A model generated the notes under the pieces. That model did no database searches. It was not told where the DNA came from and saw only the letters and a list, made by a program, of their open reading frames with translations. The translations under genes and the position numbers were made by a program. A stretch of DNA of 46,337 nucleotides from Comamonadaceae bacterium (GTDB lineage Bacteria; Pseudomonadota; Gammaproteobacteria; Burkholderiales; Burkholderiaceae_C), in assembly GCA_947452785.1 (NCBI GenBank), contig CANGDZ010000023.1:1-46337 (forward strand), written 5' to 3'. Shown piece by piece: positions 9,622 through 17,910 of the stretch (the first letter of the stretch is position 1; every line of letters begins with the position of its first letter).

Positions 9622-9983
9622 CAGTTGCGCCCCATCACGGTGGAGATGGTGAATACCGAAGTGACCCCTTCGCTGACTTTGGCGTCGACGCGGCGAAAGT
9701 TCGGGTTGGGCGTGGTTTGCACCGACAGTGTCACTTGCAGCGAGCGCCCGGCCTGTTCGCAAGGCAGCACGGTGTCGCCGGTGTCAGGCAGTTGGCGCAA
9801 CAGTTTGAGTCGGCCCAGTTCGTTTTCTGCGCACACCTGGGCGAGTAAAGCGAGGGTTTGCCGCTCGGCATTGCGCCCCAGTGACGCCGTGGCTTTCAAA
9901 CCGGCCATCAACGCAATCGCCACAATGCCCAGCGCCACCAGCACTTCGATCAGCGTGAAGCCTTTGGAGGTTGACGCGCTCAT
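9621..9983 (-). CDS. gspI: minor pseudopilin GspI
   Basis: 120 residues, normal for GspI. The leader MSASTSKG precedes FTLIEVLVALGIVAIALMAG, the standard type IV prepilin cleavage context with Glu at +5, followed by the ENELGRLKLLR region common in GspI. The start at 9983 makes an ATGA overlap with the gspH stop. It nucleates tip assembly with GspJ and GspK. Confidence 0.93.
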   Translation of the reverse strand: MSASTSKGFTLIEVLVALGIVAIALMAGLKATASLGRNAERQTLALLAQVCAENELGRLKLLRQLPDTGDTVLPCEQAGRSLQVTLSVQTTPNPNFRRVDAKVSEGVTSVFTISTVMGRN

Positions 9984-10492
9984 GGCGGACTGGTTTGCAC
10001 GGTAAAGGGGCGCAGCCCATCGGTGCTCACCCACAAGCGGCTGCCAGTGGGACTGGCCGAGGCGGAGCTTAAAGACACCGACTGCGCGCCGATCAGCGGC
10101 TCGGGGCCTAACAGCACCGGCGTCGCGTTCAGGCTGCGCGTTTGCGGGTTCAGCCACTGGGTGGGTAAGGGCGCGCCGGTCAAGCCTTCAAAAACAAAAC
10201 TTTGGCTCTCGCCTTGCATTTGCGTGCGCCACAGCACGGGTACGCCGCTGGCGCGTGAGCGGGTGCGGGCGGCATCGAGCAAGGCGGCCAGGCGCTGTGC
10301 GTCGCGCGCCAAGGCGCTTTGCGCCGAGTCGCGCATCGTCAGGCTGACCCCCGCCGTGCCGATGGCGATGATGGCCAGCACTACCAACAACTCAATCAGG
10401 GTGAAACCGAGATGGACACTGCGAAGGCATGCGTAGCGATGCGGCCCTTGCAGGGGCCTAAGCTGCTTATTGCCAGCTGCCAATGTCGGCAT
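9980..10492 (-). CDS. gspH: minor pseudopilin GspH
   Basis: 170 residues from the ATG at 10492, giving a 26-bp overlap with gspG. A prepilin site (VHLG before FTLIELLVVLAIIAIG) is followed by LTMRDSAQSALARDAQRLAALLDAARTRS, the classic GspH N-terminal helix, and a beta-rich globular domain. The leader is unusually long (about 29 residues), so translation may instead begin at an internal non-ATG codon; the start is less certain than the identity. GspH connects the tip complex to the GspG fibre. Confidence 0.88.
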   Translation of the reverse strand: MPTLAAGNKQLRPLQGPHRYACLRSVHLGFTLIELLVVLAIIAIGTAGVSLTMRDSAQSALARDAQRLAALLDAARTRSRASGVPVLWRTQMQGESQSFVFEGLTGAPLPTQWLNPQTRSLNATPVLLGPEPLIGAQSVSLSSASASPTGSRLWVSTDGLRPFTVQTSPP

Positions 10493-10937
10493 TGTGGCCT
10501 TCACCGCCCGATTGACCGTCGGCGCCAAAAGACAGCACATCGACCTCGGCTTTGAGGCCCGGGTTCATGTACAGGTAAGGGCGGCCCCAAGGGTCGGCGG
10601 GCAGCTTGTCCAAATAGGGTTTCCAGTTGAGGGGCACAGGCTCGGTGCTGGGCTTGGTTACCAACGCTTGCAGGCCTTGCGCGCTCGATGGGAAGCGTTG
10701 GTTGTCCAGCTTGTAGAGCTTGAGTGCTTGCATCAAGTTGCCGACATCGGTGCGCGCAGCGGTGACCCGGGCATCATCGGCGCGTCCCAATACATTGGGC
10801 ACGATCAAAGCGGCCAAGACGCCAATGATGGCCAGCACCACCATCAATTCAATCAAGGTAAAACCGCGTGACTTGCGGGCTTGTTGGCGCACGGGGTGAT
10901 GCGTCGTGGTCGGCAGGGTTGTGTTTGTTGATGTCAT
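10467..10937 (-). CDS. gspG: major pseudopilin GspG
   Basis: 156 residues. The ATG at 10937 is preceded by AGAGGTG at good spacing. A long leader ends in KSRG before FTLIELMVVLAIIGVLAAL; the globular domain carries DPWGRPYLYMNPG and the calcium-binding loop near FGADGQSGGEGHNADI, both diagnostic of GspG. It is the first gene of the gspGHIJKLMNDE run and polymerises into the pseudopilus. The divergent gspC start lies 79 bp away, so the gap probably holds both promoters. Confidence 0.96.
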   Translation of the reverse strand: MTSTNTTLPTTTHHPVRQQARKSRGFTLIELMVVLAIIGVLAALIVPNVLGRADDARVTAARTDVGNLMQALKLYKLDNQRFPSSAQGLQALVTKPSTEPVPLNWKPYLDKLPADPWGRPYLYMNPGLKAEVDVLSFGADGQSGGEGHNADIGSWQ

Positions 10938-10979
10938 TTCATTCACCTCTTGCTGCAGGCTCGTTGGAGCGCAGGCGCA

Positions 10980-10992
10980 GGGCACAGTGCCC
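10980..10992. promoter_or_regulatory. short palindrome between divergent gspG and gspC
   Basis: GGGCAC-A-GTGCCC is a perfect inverted repeat with 6-bp arms in the 79-bp divergent intergenic region. It is a possible operator for coordinated control of both gsp arms. A CATAAT hexamer at 11005-11010 on the plus strand ends six bases before the gspC ATG and would give a nearly leaderless mRNA. No protein can be assigned to the palindrome. Confidence 0.3.
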
Positions 10993-11016
10993 CGCCCTTT
11001 CCATCATAATCGCAGT

Positions 11017-11502
11017 ATGTTACGCACTCTTTCTTCCACCCTCACGACACGCTGGCTGGCGGGTTTTTCGACATTGGTTGTCTGGGCGGCGGCGGCGGCT
11101 GTGGTGGCTTATTGGGCGCTGCAGTTTGCTGGAGTGAGCGGCCCAGCCTCGCAGGCCCCCACGGTTGCACGGTCCAGTGCCGCAGAGCCCACCGTAGCCG
11201 ATGTGCAAAAAGCCTTGGGCGCTGCTTCGGCCCCAACAGTGGCTCCGACCGATGCTCCCTCGCGTTTTGTCTTGTCGGGGGTGGTGGCTTTGAATTCGGG
11301 TCAGGGCGCCGCCTTGATCGCGGTCGACGCGCAAGCGCCCAAGGCCTTCAAAGTCGGTCAAAGCGTGGCTGACGGTCTGCTGCTGCAGTCACTGGGGCCT
11401 CGCCAAGCGCGGTTGGCGGCATCGGTTGACGGCCCCGCCCTCATGACTTTGGAGATGCCCGCTTTGGCTGCGCCCGCCACAGGCGTCAGGCCCAAGCCCT
11501 GA
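11017..11502 (+). CDS. gspC: type II secretion protein GspC (short form)
   Basis: 161 residues from ATG 11017. One membrane helix near residues 15-40 (FSTLVVWAAAAAVVAYWAL) precedes an Ala/Pro/Thr-rich linker and a homology-region domain (FVLSGVVALNSGQGAALIAV, then VGQSVADGLLLQSL), the part that contacts the GspD N0 domain. Classical GspC proteins of about 270-300 residues carry a C-terminal PDZ or coiled-coil domain; none is present here and the gene ends normally. It is transcribed divergently from the rest of the cluster and converges on ilvA with 23 bp between stops. Confidence 0.88.
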   Translation: MLRTLSSTLTTRWLAGFSTLVVWAAAAAVVAYWALQFAGVSGPASQAPTVARSSAAEPTVADVQKALGAASAPTVAPTDAPSRFVLSGVVALNSGQGAALIAVDAQAPKAFKVGQSVADGLLLQSLGPRQARLAASVDGPALMTLEMPALAAPATGVRPKP

Positions 11503-11525
11503 AGCGGACTGGGCTGCAACAAGGC

Positions 11526-13079
11526 TTATTTCTGCAAGAACAAGCGGTACACCGGGTTTTGGGTTTCTTCGACATACGGAAAACCCAGGGTGTCCAAAAA
11601 ATTGGCAAACGCCTTGTCGTCTTTGGCCGGCACTTGCAGGCCCACCAAAATGCGGCCGTAGTCCGCGCCCTGGTTGCGGTAGTGGAACAGGCTGATGTTC
11701 CAGCCCGGGCGCATCAGGCTCAAAAACTTCATCAAAGCCCCCGGCCGCTCAGGGAACTCAAAACGCATTAAGCGTTCGTCTTGCGACAAAGCCGCATGCC
11801 CGCCCACCATGTGGCGGATGTGCTCTTTGGCCAACTCGTCGTGCGTCAGGTCCAAGGCCTCAAAGCCGTGTTGGCTGAAGTTCTTGGCAATTTGCGCGCT
11901 CTCGCCCTTGCCTTGGGTGGTCAAGCCAACAAACACATGGGCCTTCGCCGAGTCGTTCATGCGGTAGTTGAACTCGGTCACATTGCGCGGGCCGCCTGGC
12001 AGGCTGCCAATCAATTCACAAAAACGTTTGAAGCTGCCGCGCTCTTCAGGAATGGTGACCGCAAACAAGGCCTCGCGCTCTTCGCCCACCTCGGCCCGCT
12101 CGGCAACAAAGCGCAAGCGGTCAAAGTTCATGTTCGCGCCGCACAAAATCGCCGCGTAAGTCTGGCCCTTGGTTTTGTGCGTGGCCACATACTGTTTGAT
12201 AGCTGCCACCGCCAAAGCCCCCGCAGGCTCGACGATGGAGCGGGTGTCGACAAACACGTCTTTGATGGCCGCGCACACCGCGTCGGTGTCCACGGTCATG
12301 TACTCGTCCACCAAGCCGCGGGTGATGCGGAAGGTTTCCTCCCCCACCAGTTTCACGGCCGTGCCGTCGGAGAACAAACCCACATCGTTCAAGGTCACGC
12401 GCTTTTTGGCGTGCACCGAGGCGATCATGGCCTGCGAGTCGTTCATTTGCACGCCAATCACTTTGATCTCGGGGCGCACGGCTTTGATGTAGTTGGCCAC
12501 GCCGCTGATCAGCCCGCCGCCGCCAATGGCCACAAACACCGCATCCAGCGGGCCCGTGTGCTGGCGCAGCATTTCCATGGCAATCGTGCCTTGGCCCGCG
12601 ATCACGTCCGGGTCGTCGTAAGGGTGAACAAAGGTCAGTTTCTTTTTCTTTTCCAACATGGCCGCGTGTTGGTAAGCGTCTGAATAACTCTCGCCAAACA
12701 GCACCACCTCACCGCCCAAGGCCTTGACCGCGTCGATTTTCAGTTGCGGCGTGGTGGTGGGCATGACGATGATGGCCGTACACCCCAGCGTTTTGGCGCT
12801 CAAGGCCACGCCTTGGGCGTGGTTGCCGGCGGAGGCGCAAATCACGCCTTTTTTCAGTTGCGCAGGCGTCAAGTGCGCCATCTTGTTGTACGCCCCGCGC
12901 AGTTTGAAGCTGAACACCGGTTGCTGGTCTTCGCGTTTGAGCAACACCGTGTTGTTCAGGCGTGCGGACAGATTGGGGGCTTTGTCGAGTGCGGATTCGC
13001 GGGCCACGTCGTAGACATGGGCATTCAAAATACGTTTGAGGTAATCCGCTGGAGTGAGGTGTTTGGTCGCCATGCCCAA
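11526..13079 (-). CDS. ilvA: threonine ammonia-lyase, biosynthetic
   Basis: 517 residues. PLP enzyme that deaminates threonine to 2-oxobutanoate, the first step of isoleucine synthesis. The PLP lysine lies in FSFKLRGAYN (Lys59), the phosphate-binding loop is IGGGGLISG, and SAGNHAQG is conserved. Two ACT-like regulatory domains follow from about residue 335 (EREALFAVTIPEERGSFK; QDERLMRFEFPERPGALM), as in feedback-inhibited biosynthetic enzymes rather than the short catabolic TdcB type. The start at 13079 (MGMATK) or 13073 (MATK) is undecided. The leader contains a terminator-like hairpin ending about 13 bases before the start. Confidence 0.96.
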   Translation of the reverse strand: MGMATKHLTPADYLKRILNAHVYDVARESALDKAPNLSARLNNTVLLKREDQQPVFSFKLRGAYNKMAHLTPAQLKKGVICASAGNHAQGVALSAKTLGCTAIIVMPTTTPQLKIDAVKALGGEVVLFGESYSDAYQHAAMLEKKKKLTFVHPYDDPDVIAGQGTIAMEMLRQHTGPLDAVFVAIGGGGLISGVANYIKAVRPEIKVIGVQMNDSQAMIASVHAKKRVTLNDVGLFSDGTAVKLVGEETFRITRGLVDEYMTVDTDAVCAAIKDVFVDTRSIVEPAGALAVAAIKQYVATHKTKGQTYAAILCGANMNFDRLRFVAERAEVGEEREALFAVTIPEERGSFKRFCELIGSLPGGPRNVTEFNYRMNDSAKAHVFVGLTTQGKGESAQIAKNFSQHGFEALDLTHDELAKEHIRHMVGGHAALSQDERLMRFEFPERPGALMKFLSLMRPGWNISLFHYRNQGADYGRILVGLQVPAKDDKAFANFLDTLGFPYVEETQNPVYRLFLQK

Positions 13080-13091
13080 TGATAACGGGCC

Positions 13092-13123
13092 AAAAAAATG
13101 CCCCTAGCCTTGCGGCTGGGGGC
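13092..13123 (-). terminator. terminator-like hairpin in the ilvA leader
   Basis: Read on the minus strand, a stem of GCCCC-AGCC arms with a GCAA loop (13100-13123) is followed by A and seven T (13092-13098). It has the form of an intrinsic terminator but lies directly upstream of ilvA, with no minus-strand gene before it. It may be an attenuator. A second small stem (CCACC/GGTGG, 13128-13146) lies just upstream of it. Confidence 0.6.
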
Positions 13124-13318
13124 AAATCCACCTTTTCAGAGGGTGGAGGAGACAAACGGTGCGTACAAAAAAGCACGCCTGTTCGGAAGTTTAACGATTT
13201 TTTGCTGCACTGCAACACTTTGATTGTTTCAAAGTGCAATTTCTTGTCATCTTGGCAACATCAGGCGCAGGCCGCAAGAGGCTTTAGGATTGGGCTTTTG
13301 ACCTGCGAAAGAATCAAG

Positions 13319-13774
13319 ATGGAATGCACAGTGAGTTGGACCGGCGCTTCTGGCACCCGTTCGGGCATGGGTTTTGTGGCCGAAACTGGCAGCGGCCATG
13401 TGCTGATGATGGACGGCGCCCCCGATACGGCCAAACCCGAAAACGGCGGCCAAAACCTAGCGCCGCGCCCGATGGAGACGGTTTTAGCGGGCACCGGCGG
13501 CTGCACCGCCTATGACGTGGTGCTGATTTTGAAGCGCGGCCGCCACGATGTGCGCGGCTGCAGCGTCAAGCTCACCTCGGAGCGCGCCGAGGTGGACCCC
13601 AAGGTGTTCACCAAGATCCACATGCAGTTCACTGTGACCGGCAAAGGCATCCCGCCCAGCGCCGTGGAGCGAGCCATTGCCATGAGCCATGACAAATACT
13701 GTTCGGCCAGCATCATGCTGGCCAAAATGGCCGAAATCACGACCGGGTTCGACTTGGTTGAAGTGGCGGCTTGA
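13319..13774 (+). CDS. OsmC family protein
   Basis: 151 residues from ATG 13319. OsmC/Ohr-fold protein with one conserved cysteine in GGCTAYDVV and the second in KYCSASIM, the pair used for peroxide reduction in this superfamily. The sequence is closest in pattern to the YhfA-like branch (SGMGFVAETGSGH, APRPMETVLAG), for which hydroperoxide reduction is inferred rather than established. Cytoplasmic; no signal peptide. The start is supported by a weak GAAAG upstream; longer upstream in-frame sequence is not conserved-looking. It converges on coq7, with a perfect palindrome between the two genes. Confidence 0.88.
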   Translation: MECTVSWTGASGTRSGMGFVAETGSGHVLMMDGAPDTAKPENGGQNLAPRPMETVLAGTGGCTAYDVVLILKRGRHDVRGCSVKLTSERAEVDPKVFTKIHMQFTVTGKGIPPSAVERAIAMSHDKYCSASIMLAKMAEITTGFDLVEVAA

Positions 13775-13776
13775 AT

Positions 13777-13811
13777 CCTGAAAATATGGAATTGCATTCC
13801 ATATTTTCAGG
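13777..13811. terminator. perfect 16-bp-arm palindrome between convergent genes
   Basis: CCTGAAAATATGGAAT, a TGC spacer, and its exact reverse complement form a 35-base inverted repeat starting two bases after the OsmC-family stop and ending 29 bases before the coq7 stop. Position between convergent genes suggests a bidirectional terminator, although the stem is AT-rich and lacks a separate T tract. An operator or recombination site is an alternative. Confidence 0.55.
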
Positions 13812-13840
13812 AAAGCAGCTGTAAAACCAGTCGTCCAGCC

Positions 13841-14473
13841 CTAAACCCGGTGCGCCACGGTGGTCATCACCTTGGCGGCCAGTTTCATCAAGCCCCTCAC
13901 CGGCAGAGGTAAATCCACGGCCCCGGCTTTTTCGGCCATGCGTGCGTGGGCCACTTCATCGGTCTTCATTTGCTGCACGATGGCGCGTGATGCTTGGTCG
14001 TTCGCAGGCAGATGGTCCATGTGGCTGGCCAAGTGGGCTTCCACCTGGCGCTCGGTTTCCACCACAAAACCAAGACTGACACGATCTCCGCCCAGCTTGC
14101 CAGCGGCAAAACCAATGGCAAAAGCCCCGGCGTACCAAAGCGGGTTCAAAAACGAAGGGCGGTCGCCCAACTCGGCTAGGCGTTCAGCCGTCCAGGCCAA
14201 GTGATCGGTCTCTTCGCGGCAAGCCGCGTCCAGTTGCTGGCGCAGCGACGGGTCGTTACAACTCAGGGCTTGGCCCGTGTACAGCGCCTGGGCACAGACC
14301 TCGCCCACATGGTTCACCCGCATCAAGGCGCCAGACAGGCGCCGCTCATCGTCGGTCAACGGCTCCGCCATGTCTTGGGCTCGCGCCAAGGGCGTGGGCC
14401 TGGCTGAGCGGGGTGTGGCAAACAAGGTGCGCAGGGCGCTGTCGGCGGCGTGGATCAGGGCTTCAGTGGTCAT
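13841..14473 (-). CDS. coq7: demethoxyubiquinone hydroxylase Coq7
   Basis: 210 residues from ATG 14473; a longer reading to 14644 runs into the promoter region of the divergent porin. Di-iron monooxygenase that hydroxylates 2-octaprenyl-3-methyl-6-methoxy-benzoquinol in ubiquinone synthesis. Carboxylate and histidine ligands are seen in [38 protein letters not shown] and [14 protein letters not shown]. Membrane-associated by its hydrophobic helices ([17 protein letters not shown]). This is the aerobic Coq7 type common in Burkholderiales, in place of UbiF. Confidence 0.95.
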   Translation of the reverse strand: MTTEALIHAADSALRTLFATPRSARPTPLARAQDMAEPLTDDERRLSGALMRVNHVGEVCAQALYTGQALSCNDPSLRQQLDAACREETDHLAWTAERLAELGDRPSFLNPLWYAGAFAIGFAAGKLGGDRVSLGFVVETERQVEAHLASHMDHLPANDQASRAIVQQMKTDEVAHARMAEKAGAVDLPLPVRGLMKLAAKVMTTVAHRV

Positions 14474-14734
14474 GGTTGCCAGTTTAGCGTTGTGAAGGGG
14501 GCGGAGCCTTTGACCTGGCGCAGTCCCGTCCACAGAGGGGGTAAAAAGAGTTTGTTGCATGAAGACAACAAAAATAAGACTTCGAAAGCCCTTTTCTTCG
14601 ATTTTCTTTGCGCATCGGGTGCCGGTCTGGTGCAATACATTCAACTTCCCTCAACGGAGGTTGGTTTGGAGTCAAGGGAGGTAGAAAACTACCCCTTCGG
14701 TTCCAGCACTTCTTAAACCTTGGAGAAATTTGCA
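14474..14734 (+). promoter_or_regulatory. coq7-porin divergent region with structured porin leader
   Basis: 261 bases without a gene. The porin-proximal part holds a hairpin GGTAG-AAAA-CTACC (14680-14693) and complementary CTTCCCT/AGGGAGG stretches, then a TTGGAG ribosome-binding site at 14720 before the porin ATG. No promoter matched clearly enough to call. Confidence 0.35.
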
Positions 14735-15799
14735 ATGAAAAAATCCCTGATTGCTTTGGCAGCTTTGGCCGCCACTACAGCTTTTGCCCAATCGACTGTT
14801 CAAGTTGTTGGTGTGTTCGATCCTTCGGTCGCTAGCCAAGAAACCACTTACGGTAACAACAACAAAGTTTCGCAACAATTCGTGCGTAACAACAGCCAAG
14901 GCACTAGCCAGATCACCTTCAAAGGTACTGAAGATCTGGGCGGCGGCTTGAAAGCCAACTTCTTGTTCGAAAATGACTTCGATACACGTTTTGACGCTTA
15001 CGGCGCTGGCTTTGCCAACACCGGTGCAGCAAGTACCCTTTCTGGTGGCGTGAAAACCGGCGGCAGCAACTTTGGCTCTAACGGTGGCGAACAGTTCCTG
15101 AACTTGGAAGGTGGCTTCGGTAAGATCGCTTTGGGCGCTCCTAACACCCCATCGTTGTTCTCGCAGTCTGCTAACCCATTCGGCACCAAAATCGGTGGCG
15201 CTTTTGGCGTGGTGAACTCCGGTAAAGTGCGTACTAACAACACCGTGATGTACTCGACACCTACCATGTCTGGTTTCACTGGCCACTTGGCTTACAGCTT
15301 CAAGACTGTTGTTGATGCAAACCCAACCGCTGCGATTCCTGTTGTTTCTGACAAGACCGACATCGGCTTGTTCTACGCTAACGGTCCTTTGGTTGCCATG
15401 TTCACCAGCTTCAAAACTGGTGCAACCGGTTCTACCGCTGCAACCCTGGAAAAGACAGACAACAACTTGACCGCCACATACGACTTGGGCGTGGCTAAGT
15501 TGGGCGCTGGTTACTTCACACAGAAGCAAACTGGTAACGTTGACAAACAAGGTACACAATTGTTCGCCACCGTTCCTTTGAGCGGCGCTTTGAGCTTGTT
15601 GGCCAGCTACGCTCAAGTGGACGACAAGACAGCTACAAACGCAGATGCCAAAATGACTGCAGTGGGCTTGAAGTACGCTTTCAGCAAAATGACCAGCGTG
15701 TACGCTCGTTATGTTGATCAAACCAACGACAACATCACTACTGCTTCAGCTGTCAAGAAGCAAACTACCGCTTTGGTCGGTATGATGACCGCTTTCTAA
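14735..15799 (+). CDS. Gram-negative trimeric porin
   Basis: 354 residues from ATG 14735 (RBS GGAG 10 bases upstream). A signal peptide MKKSLIALAALAATTAFA is cut before QSTVQ. The rest is a 16-stranded-type general porin: STVQVVGVFDPSVAS, SQITFKGTEDLGGGLKANF, FLNLEGGFGKIALGAPN, ending in a C-terminal phenylalanine (MMTAF) needed for outer membrane assembly. This is the porin family typical of Burkholderiales. Codon choice is strongly biased to a small set (AAC, GGC, GGT, AAG), as expected for very high expression. It is monocistronic, with its own terminator. Confidence 0.95.
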   Translation: MKKSLIALAALAATTAFAQSTVQVVGVFDPSVASQETTYGNNNKVSQQFVRNNSQGTSQITFKGTEDLGGGLKANFLFENDFDTRFDAYGAGFANTGAASTLSGGVKTGGSNFGSNGGEQFLNLEGGFGKIALGAPNTPSLFSQSANPFGTKIGGAFGVVNSGKVRTNNTVMYSTPTMSGFTGHLAYSFKTVVDANPTAAIPVVSDKTDIGLFYANGPLVAMFTSFKTGATGSTAATLEKTDNNLTATYDLGVAKLGAGYFTQKQTGNVDKQGTQLFATVPLSGALSLLASYAQVDDKTATNADAKMTAVGLKYAFSKMTSVYARYVDQTNDNITTASAVKKQTTALVGMMTAF

Positions 15800-15872
15800 T
15801 CTGACGCTGGCGCAAGCCAGTTGACGGTTTAAAGTCAAAAACCCACCGTGGCAACACGGTGGGTTTTTTTAT
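15797..15872 (+). repeat. dispersed repeat copy 1 (stop codon plus terminator)
   Basis: Starts exactly at the porin TAA stop and ends just after the terminator T tract. Differs from copy 2 (35562-35636, opposite strand) by two substitutions and a one-base deletion only. Confidence 0.93.
15839..15870 (+). terminator. porin intrinsic terminator
   Basis: Perfect stem CCCACCGTG / CACGGTGGG with GCAA loop followed by seven T. It is part of a 76-base element that recurs inverted at 35562-35636. Confidence 0.93.
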
Positions 15873-15916
15873 AGGCAAAGCGTCAATAAAGTTGGCGTGA
15901 GCAACGCCGCAGTGGC

Positions 15917-16915
15917 TCAAATCGCCAAGTGGCAGGCGATCTTGATGCCTTTGAGTTCACGCCACGCCGGTCTTTCGGTTTTGCAGCGGTCGGTCACTTG
16001 CGGGCAGCGTGGGTGAAAACTGCAACCTGAGGGCGGGTTGAGCGGGTTGGGCACCTCGCCTTGCACGGGCGTGCGGGCTTTGCCGGTGTCGTGCATTTTG
16101 GGGATCGCGTCCAGCAGCATGCGGGTGTAGGGGTGCTGCGGGTTGCTGAACAAGCTGTGCTTGTCAGCAAGCTCCACCAAGCGTCCCAAGTACATCACGC
16201 CGACTTGATCGCTCACATGGCGCACCACCGCCAGGTTGTGCGAAATAAACAAATACGTCAACCCCCGCTTGCGCTGCAAGTCTTTCATGATGTTCAGCAC
16301 CTGGGCTTGCACACTCACGTCCAGCGCCGAGGTCGGCTCGTCGCACACCAAAAACTCAGGCGCTGTGGCCAAGGCGCGGGCAATAGAAATCCGTTGGCGT
16401 TGCCCGCCTGAGAACTGGTGCGGGTACTTGGGCATGTCCAGGGCCGACAAGCCCACCGACTGCAGCAGTTCGGCCACACGGGCTTGAAGCTCAGCCGCAT
16501 CGCTGATCATGCCGTGTTCGTGCAGCGGCTCGCCAATGATGGCTTCAACCGTCCAGCGCGGGTTCAGGCTGGCGTAGGGGTCTTGAAAAATCATTTGGAT
16601 GCGTTTTCGCATCGCTTTGGCGTCGGGCGATTTGAAGGCCGCGTGCGCATCCTGCCCATCAAAACTTAATCCGCCGCGCGTGGTCTCGTACAGCCCGACC
16701 AGCAAGCGCGCGACCGTGCTTTTGCCGCAACCCGACTCGCCGACCAGGGCCAAGGTTTGACCGCGTTGAATTTCAAAACTCACGCCGTCCACCGCATGCA
16801 GCAGCTGGCGCGGTTTGCCCTCCAGTAAGCGGTTCAGCCAAGGGGCCGAGACATCAAAGGTCTTGGCCAGATCGTGGGCCACGACCAAGGCTGGTTCCGT
16901 CATGCGCTCGCTCAT
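15917..16915 (-). CDS. peptide ABC transporter ATP-binding protein, DppF/OppF type
   Basis: 332 residues from ATG 16915, which overlaps the upstream ATPase stop as ATGA. Walker A GESGCGKST, signature FSGGQRQRISIARAL, Walker B FLVCDEPTSALD, and the C-terminal oligopeptide-transporter domain with CSFHPRCPQVTDRC, which marks the Dpp/Opp subfamily. The second of two ATPases energising di/oligopeptide uptake. Last gene of the minus-strand operon; it converges on the porin. Substrate within the peptide/opine/nickel family cannot be read from sequence. Confidence 0.92.
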   Translation of the reverse strand: MSERMTEPALVVAHDLAKTFDVSAPWLNRLLEGKPRQLLHAVDGVSFEIQRGQTLALVGESGCGKSTVARLLVGLYETTRGGLSFDGQDAHAAFKSPDAKAMRKRIQMIFQDPYASLNPRWTVEAIIGEPLHEHGMISDAAELQARVAELLQSVGLSALDMPKYPHQFSGGQRQRISIARALATAPEFLVCDEPTSALDVSVQAQVLNIMKDLQRKRGLTYLFISHNLAVVRHVSDQVGVMYLGRLVELADKHSLFSNPQHPYTRMLLDAIPKMHDTGKARTPVQGEVPNPLNPPSGCSFHPRCPQVTDRCKTERPAWRELKGIKIACHLAI

Positions 16916-17880
16916 ACCGCACCACCCTCTACACGCCAACACGCCGCTTGCGTGGCGGTGGCTTGCATCAGCTCGGGACGCTCTTGCCGGCAGCGTTCAA
17001 ACACCTGCGGGCAGCGCGGATTGAAAGCGCATCCCTGGGGAATGGCGTTCAGGCGCGGCATGGCGCCGTCAATTTGGTTCAGGCGTTCGCGGTCACTGCT
17101 CATGTCGGGGATGGCGGCCATCAGGCCTGAGGTGTAAGGGTGCGAAGGTTGGTTGATCACTTGGTGCACAGGGCCGATTTCGGCGATGCGCCCGGCGTAC
17201 ATCACGGCCACACGGTCGCAGGTTTCGGCAATCACGCCCATGTCGTGGGTGATTAACATTACCGCCGCGCCGCGCTCTTTGCAAATGCTTTTTAAGAGGC
17301 CAATGATTTGCGCTTGGATCGACACATCGAGTGCGGTGGTGGGCTCGTCCGCCACGATGAGTTGCGGCTCGGCGGCCAGGGCCAGGGCAATCACCACCCG
17401 CTGGCGCATGCCGCCAGAAAACTGGTGCGGGTAGTGCTCAATACGCTCAGCCGCCGCCGGTATGCCCGTGTCTTGCAGCAGGCGAATGGCGCGTTGCCTG
17501 GCCTCTTCGTGGCTCACGGGCAGATGGGCTTGGATCGTTTCCGTGAGCTGCCGACCCACGGTGTACAGCGGGTTCAGCGAGGTCAACGGGTCTTGAAAAA
17601 TAGCGCCAATTTTGCGGCCCCGAATGTGCCGCATTTGATCGTTGCTCAGCTGGTCAATGCGCTCGCCTTGCAGCGTGATGCTGCCCGAGGCAATGCGGCC
17701 TGGGGGTTCAAGCAAACCGATGATCGAGGCGCCGGTCAGCGACTTGCCTGCACCCGATTCACCCACCACACCCAGGATTTCACCCGGCGCAATGTCGAAC
17801 GAAATACCGTCTAACGCGCGCAGCGTGCCGTGGCGACTGGGGAACTCCACCACCAAATTCTTGACTTGTAAAAGACTCAT
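16912..17880 (-). CDS. peptide ABC transporter ATP-binding protein, DppD/OppD type
   Basis: 322 residues. Walker A GESGAGKSL, signature FSGGMRQRVVIALAL, Walker B LIVADEPTTALD, C-terminal CAFNPRCPQVFERC. The Walker A Thr/Ser is SL rather than ST, which occurs in DppD/OppD proteins. It forms a heterodimer with the following ATPase and docks on the DppB/C-type permeases. It begins 30 bp after the permease gene 17911-18828. Confidence 0.92.
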   Translation of the reverse strand: MSLLQVKNLVVEFPSRHGTLRALDGISFDIAPGEILGVVGESGAGKSLTGASIIGLLEPPGRIASGSITLQGERIDQLSNDQMRHIRGRKIGAIFQDPLTSLNPLYTVGRQLTETIQAHLPVSHEEARQRAIRLLQDTGIPAAAERIEHYPHQFSGGMRQRVVIALALAAEPQLIVADEPTTALDVSIQAQIIGLLKSICKERGAAVMLITHDMGVIAETCDRVAVMYAGRIAEIGPVHQVINQPSHPYTSGLMAAIPDMSSDRERLNQIDGAMPRLNAIPQGCAFNPRCPQVFERCRQERPELMQATATQAACWRVEGGAV

Positions 17881-17910
17881 CGAAATGCCTATCTGAGGGA
17901 CACGCTCAAG

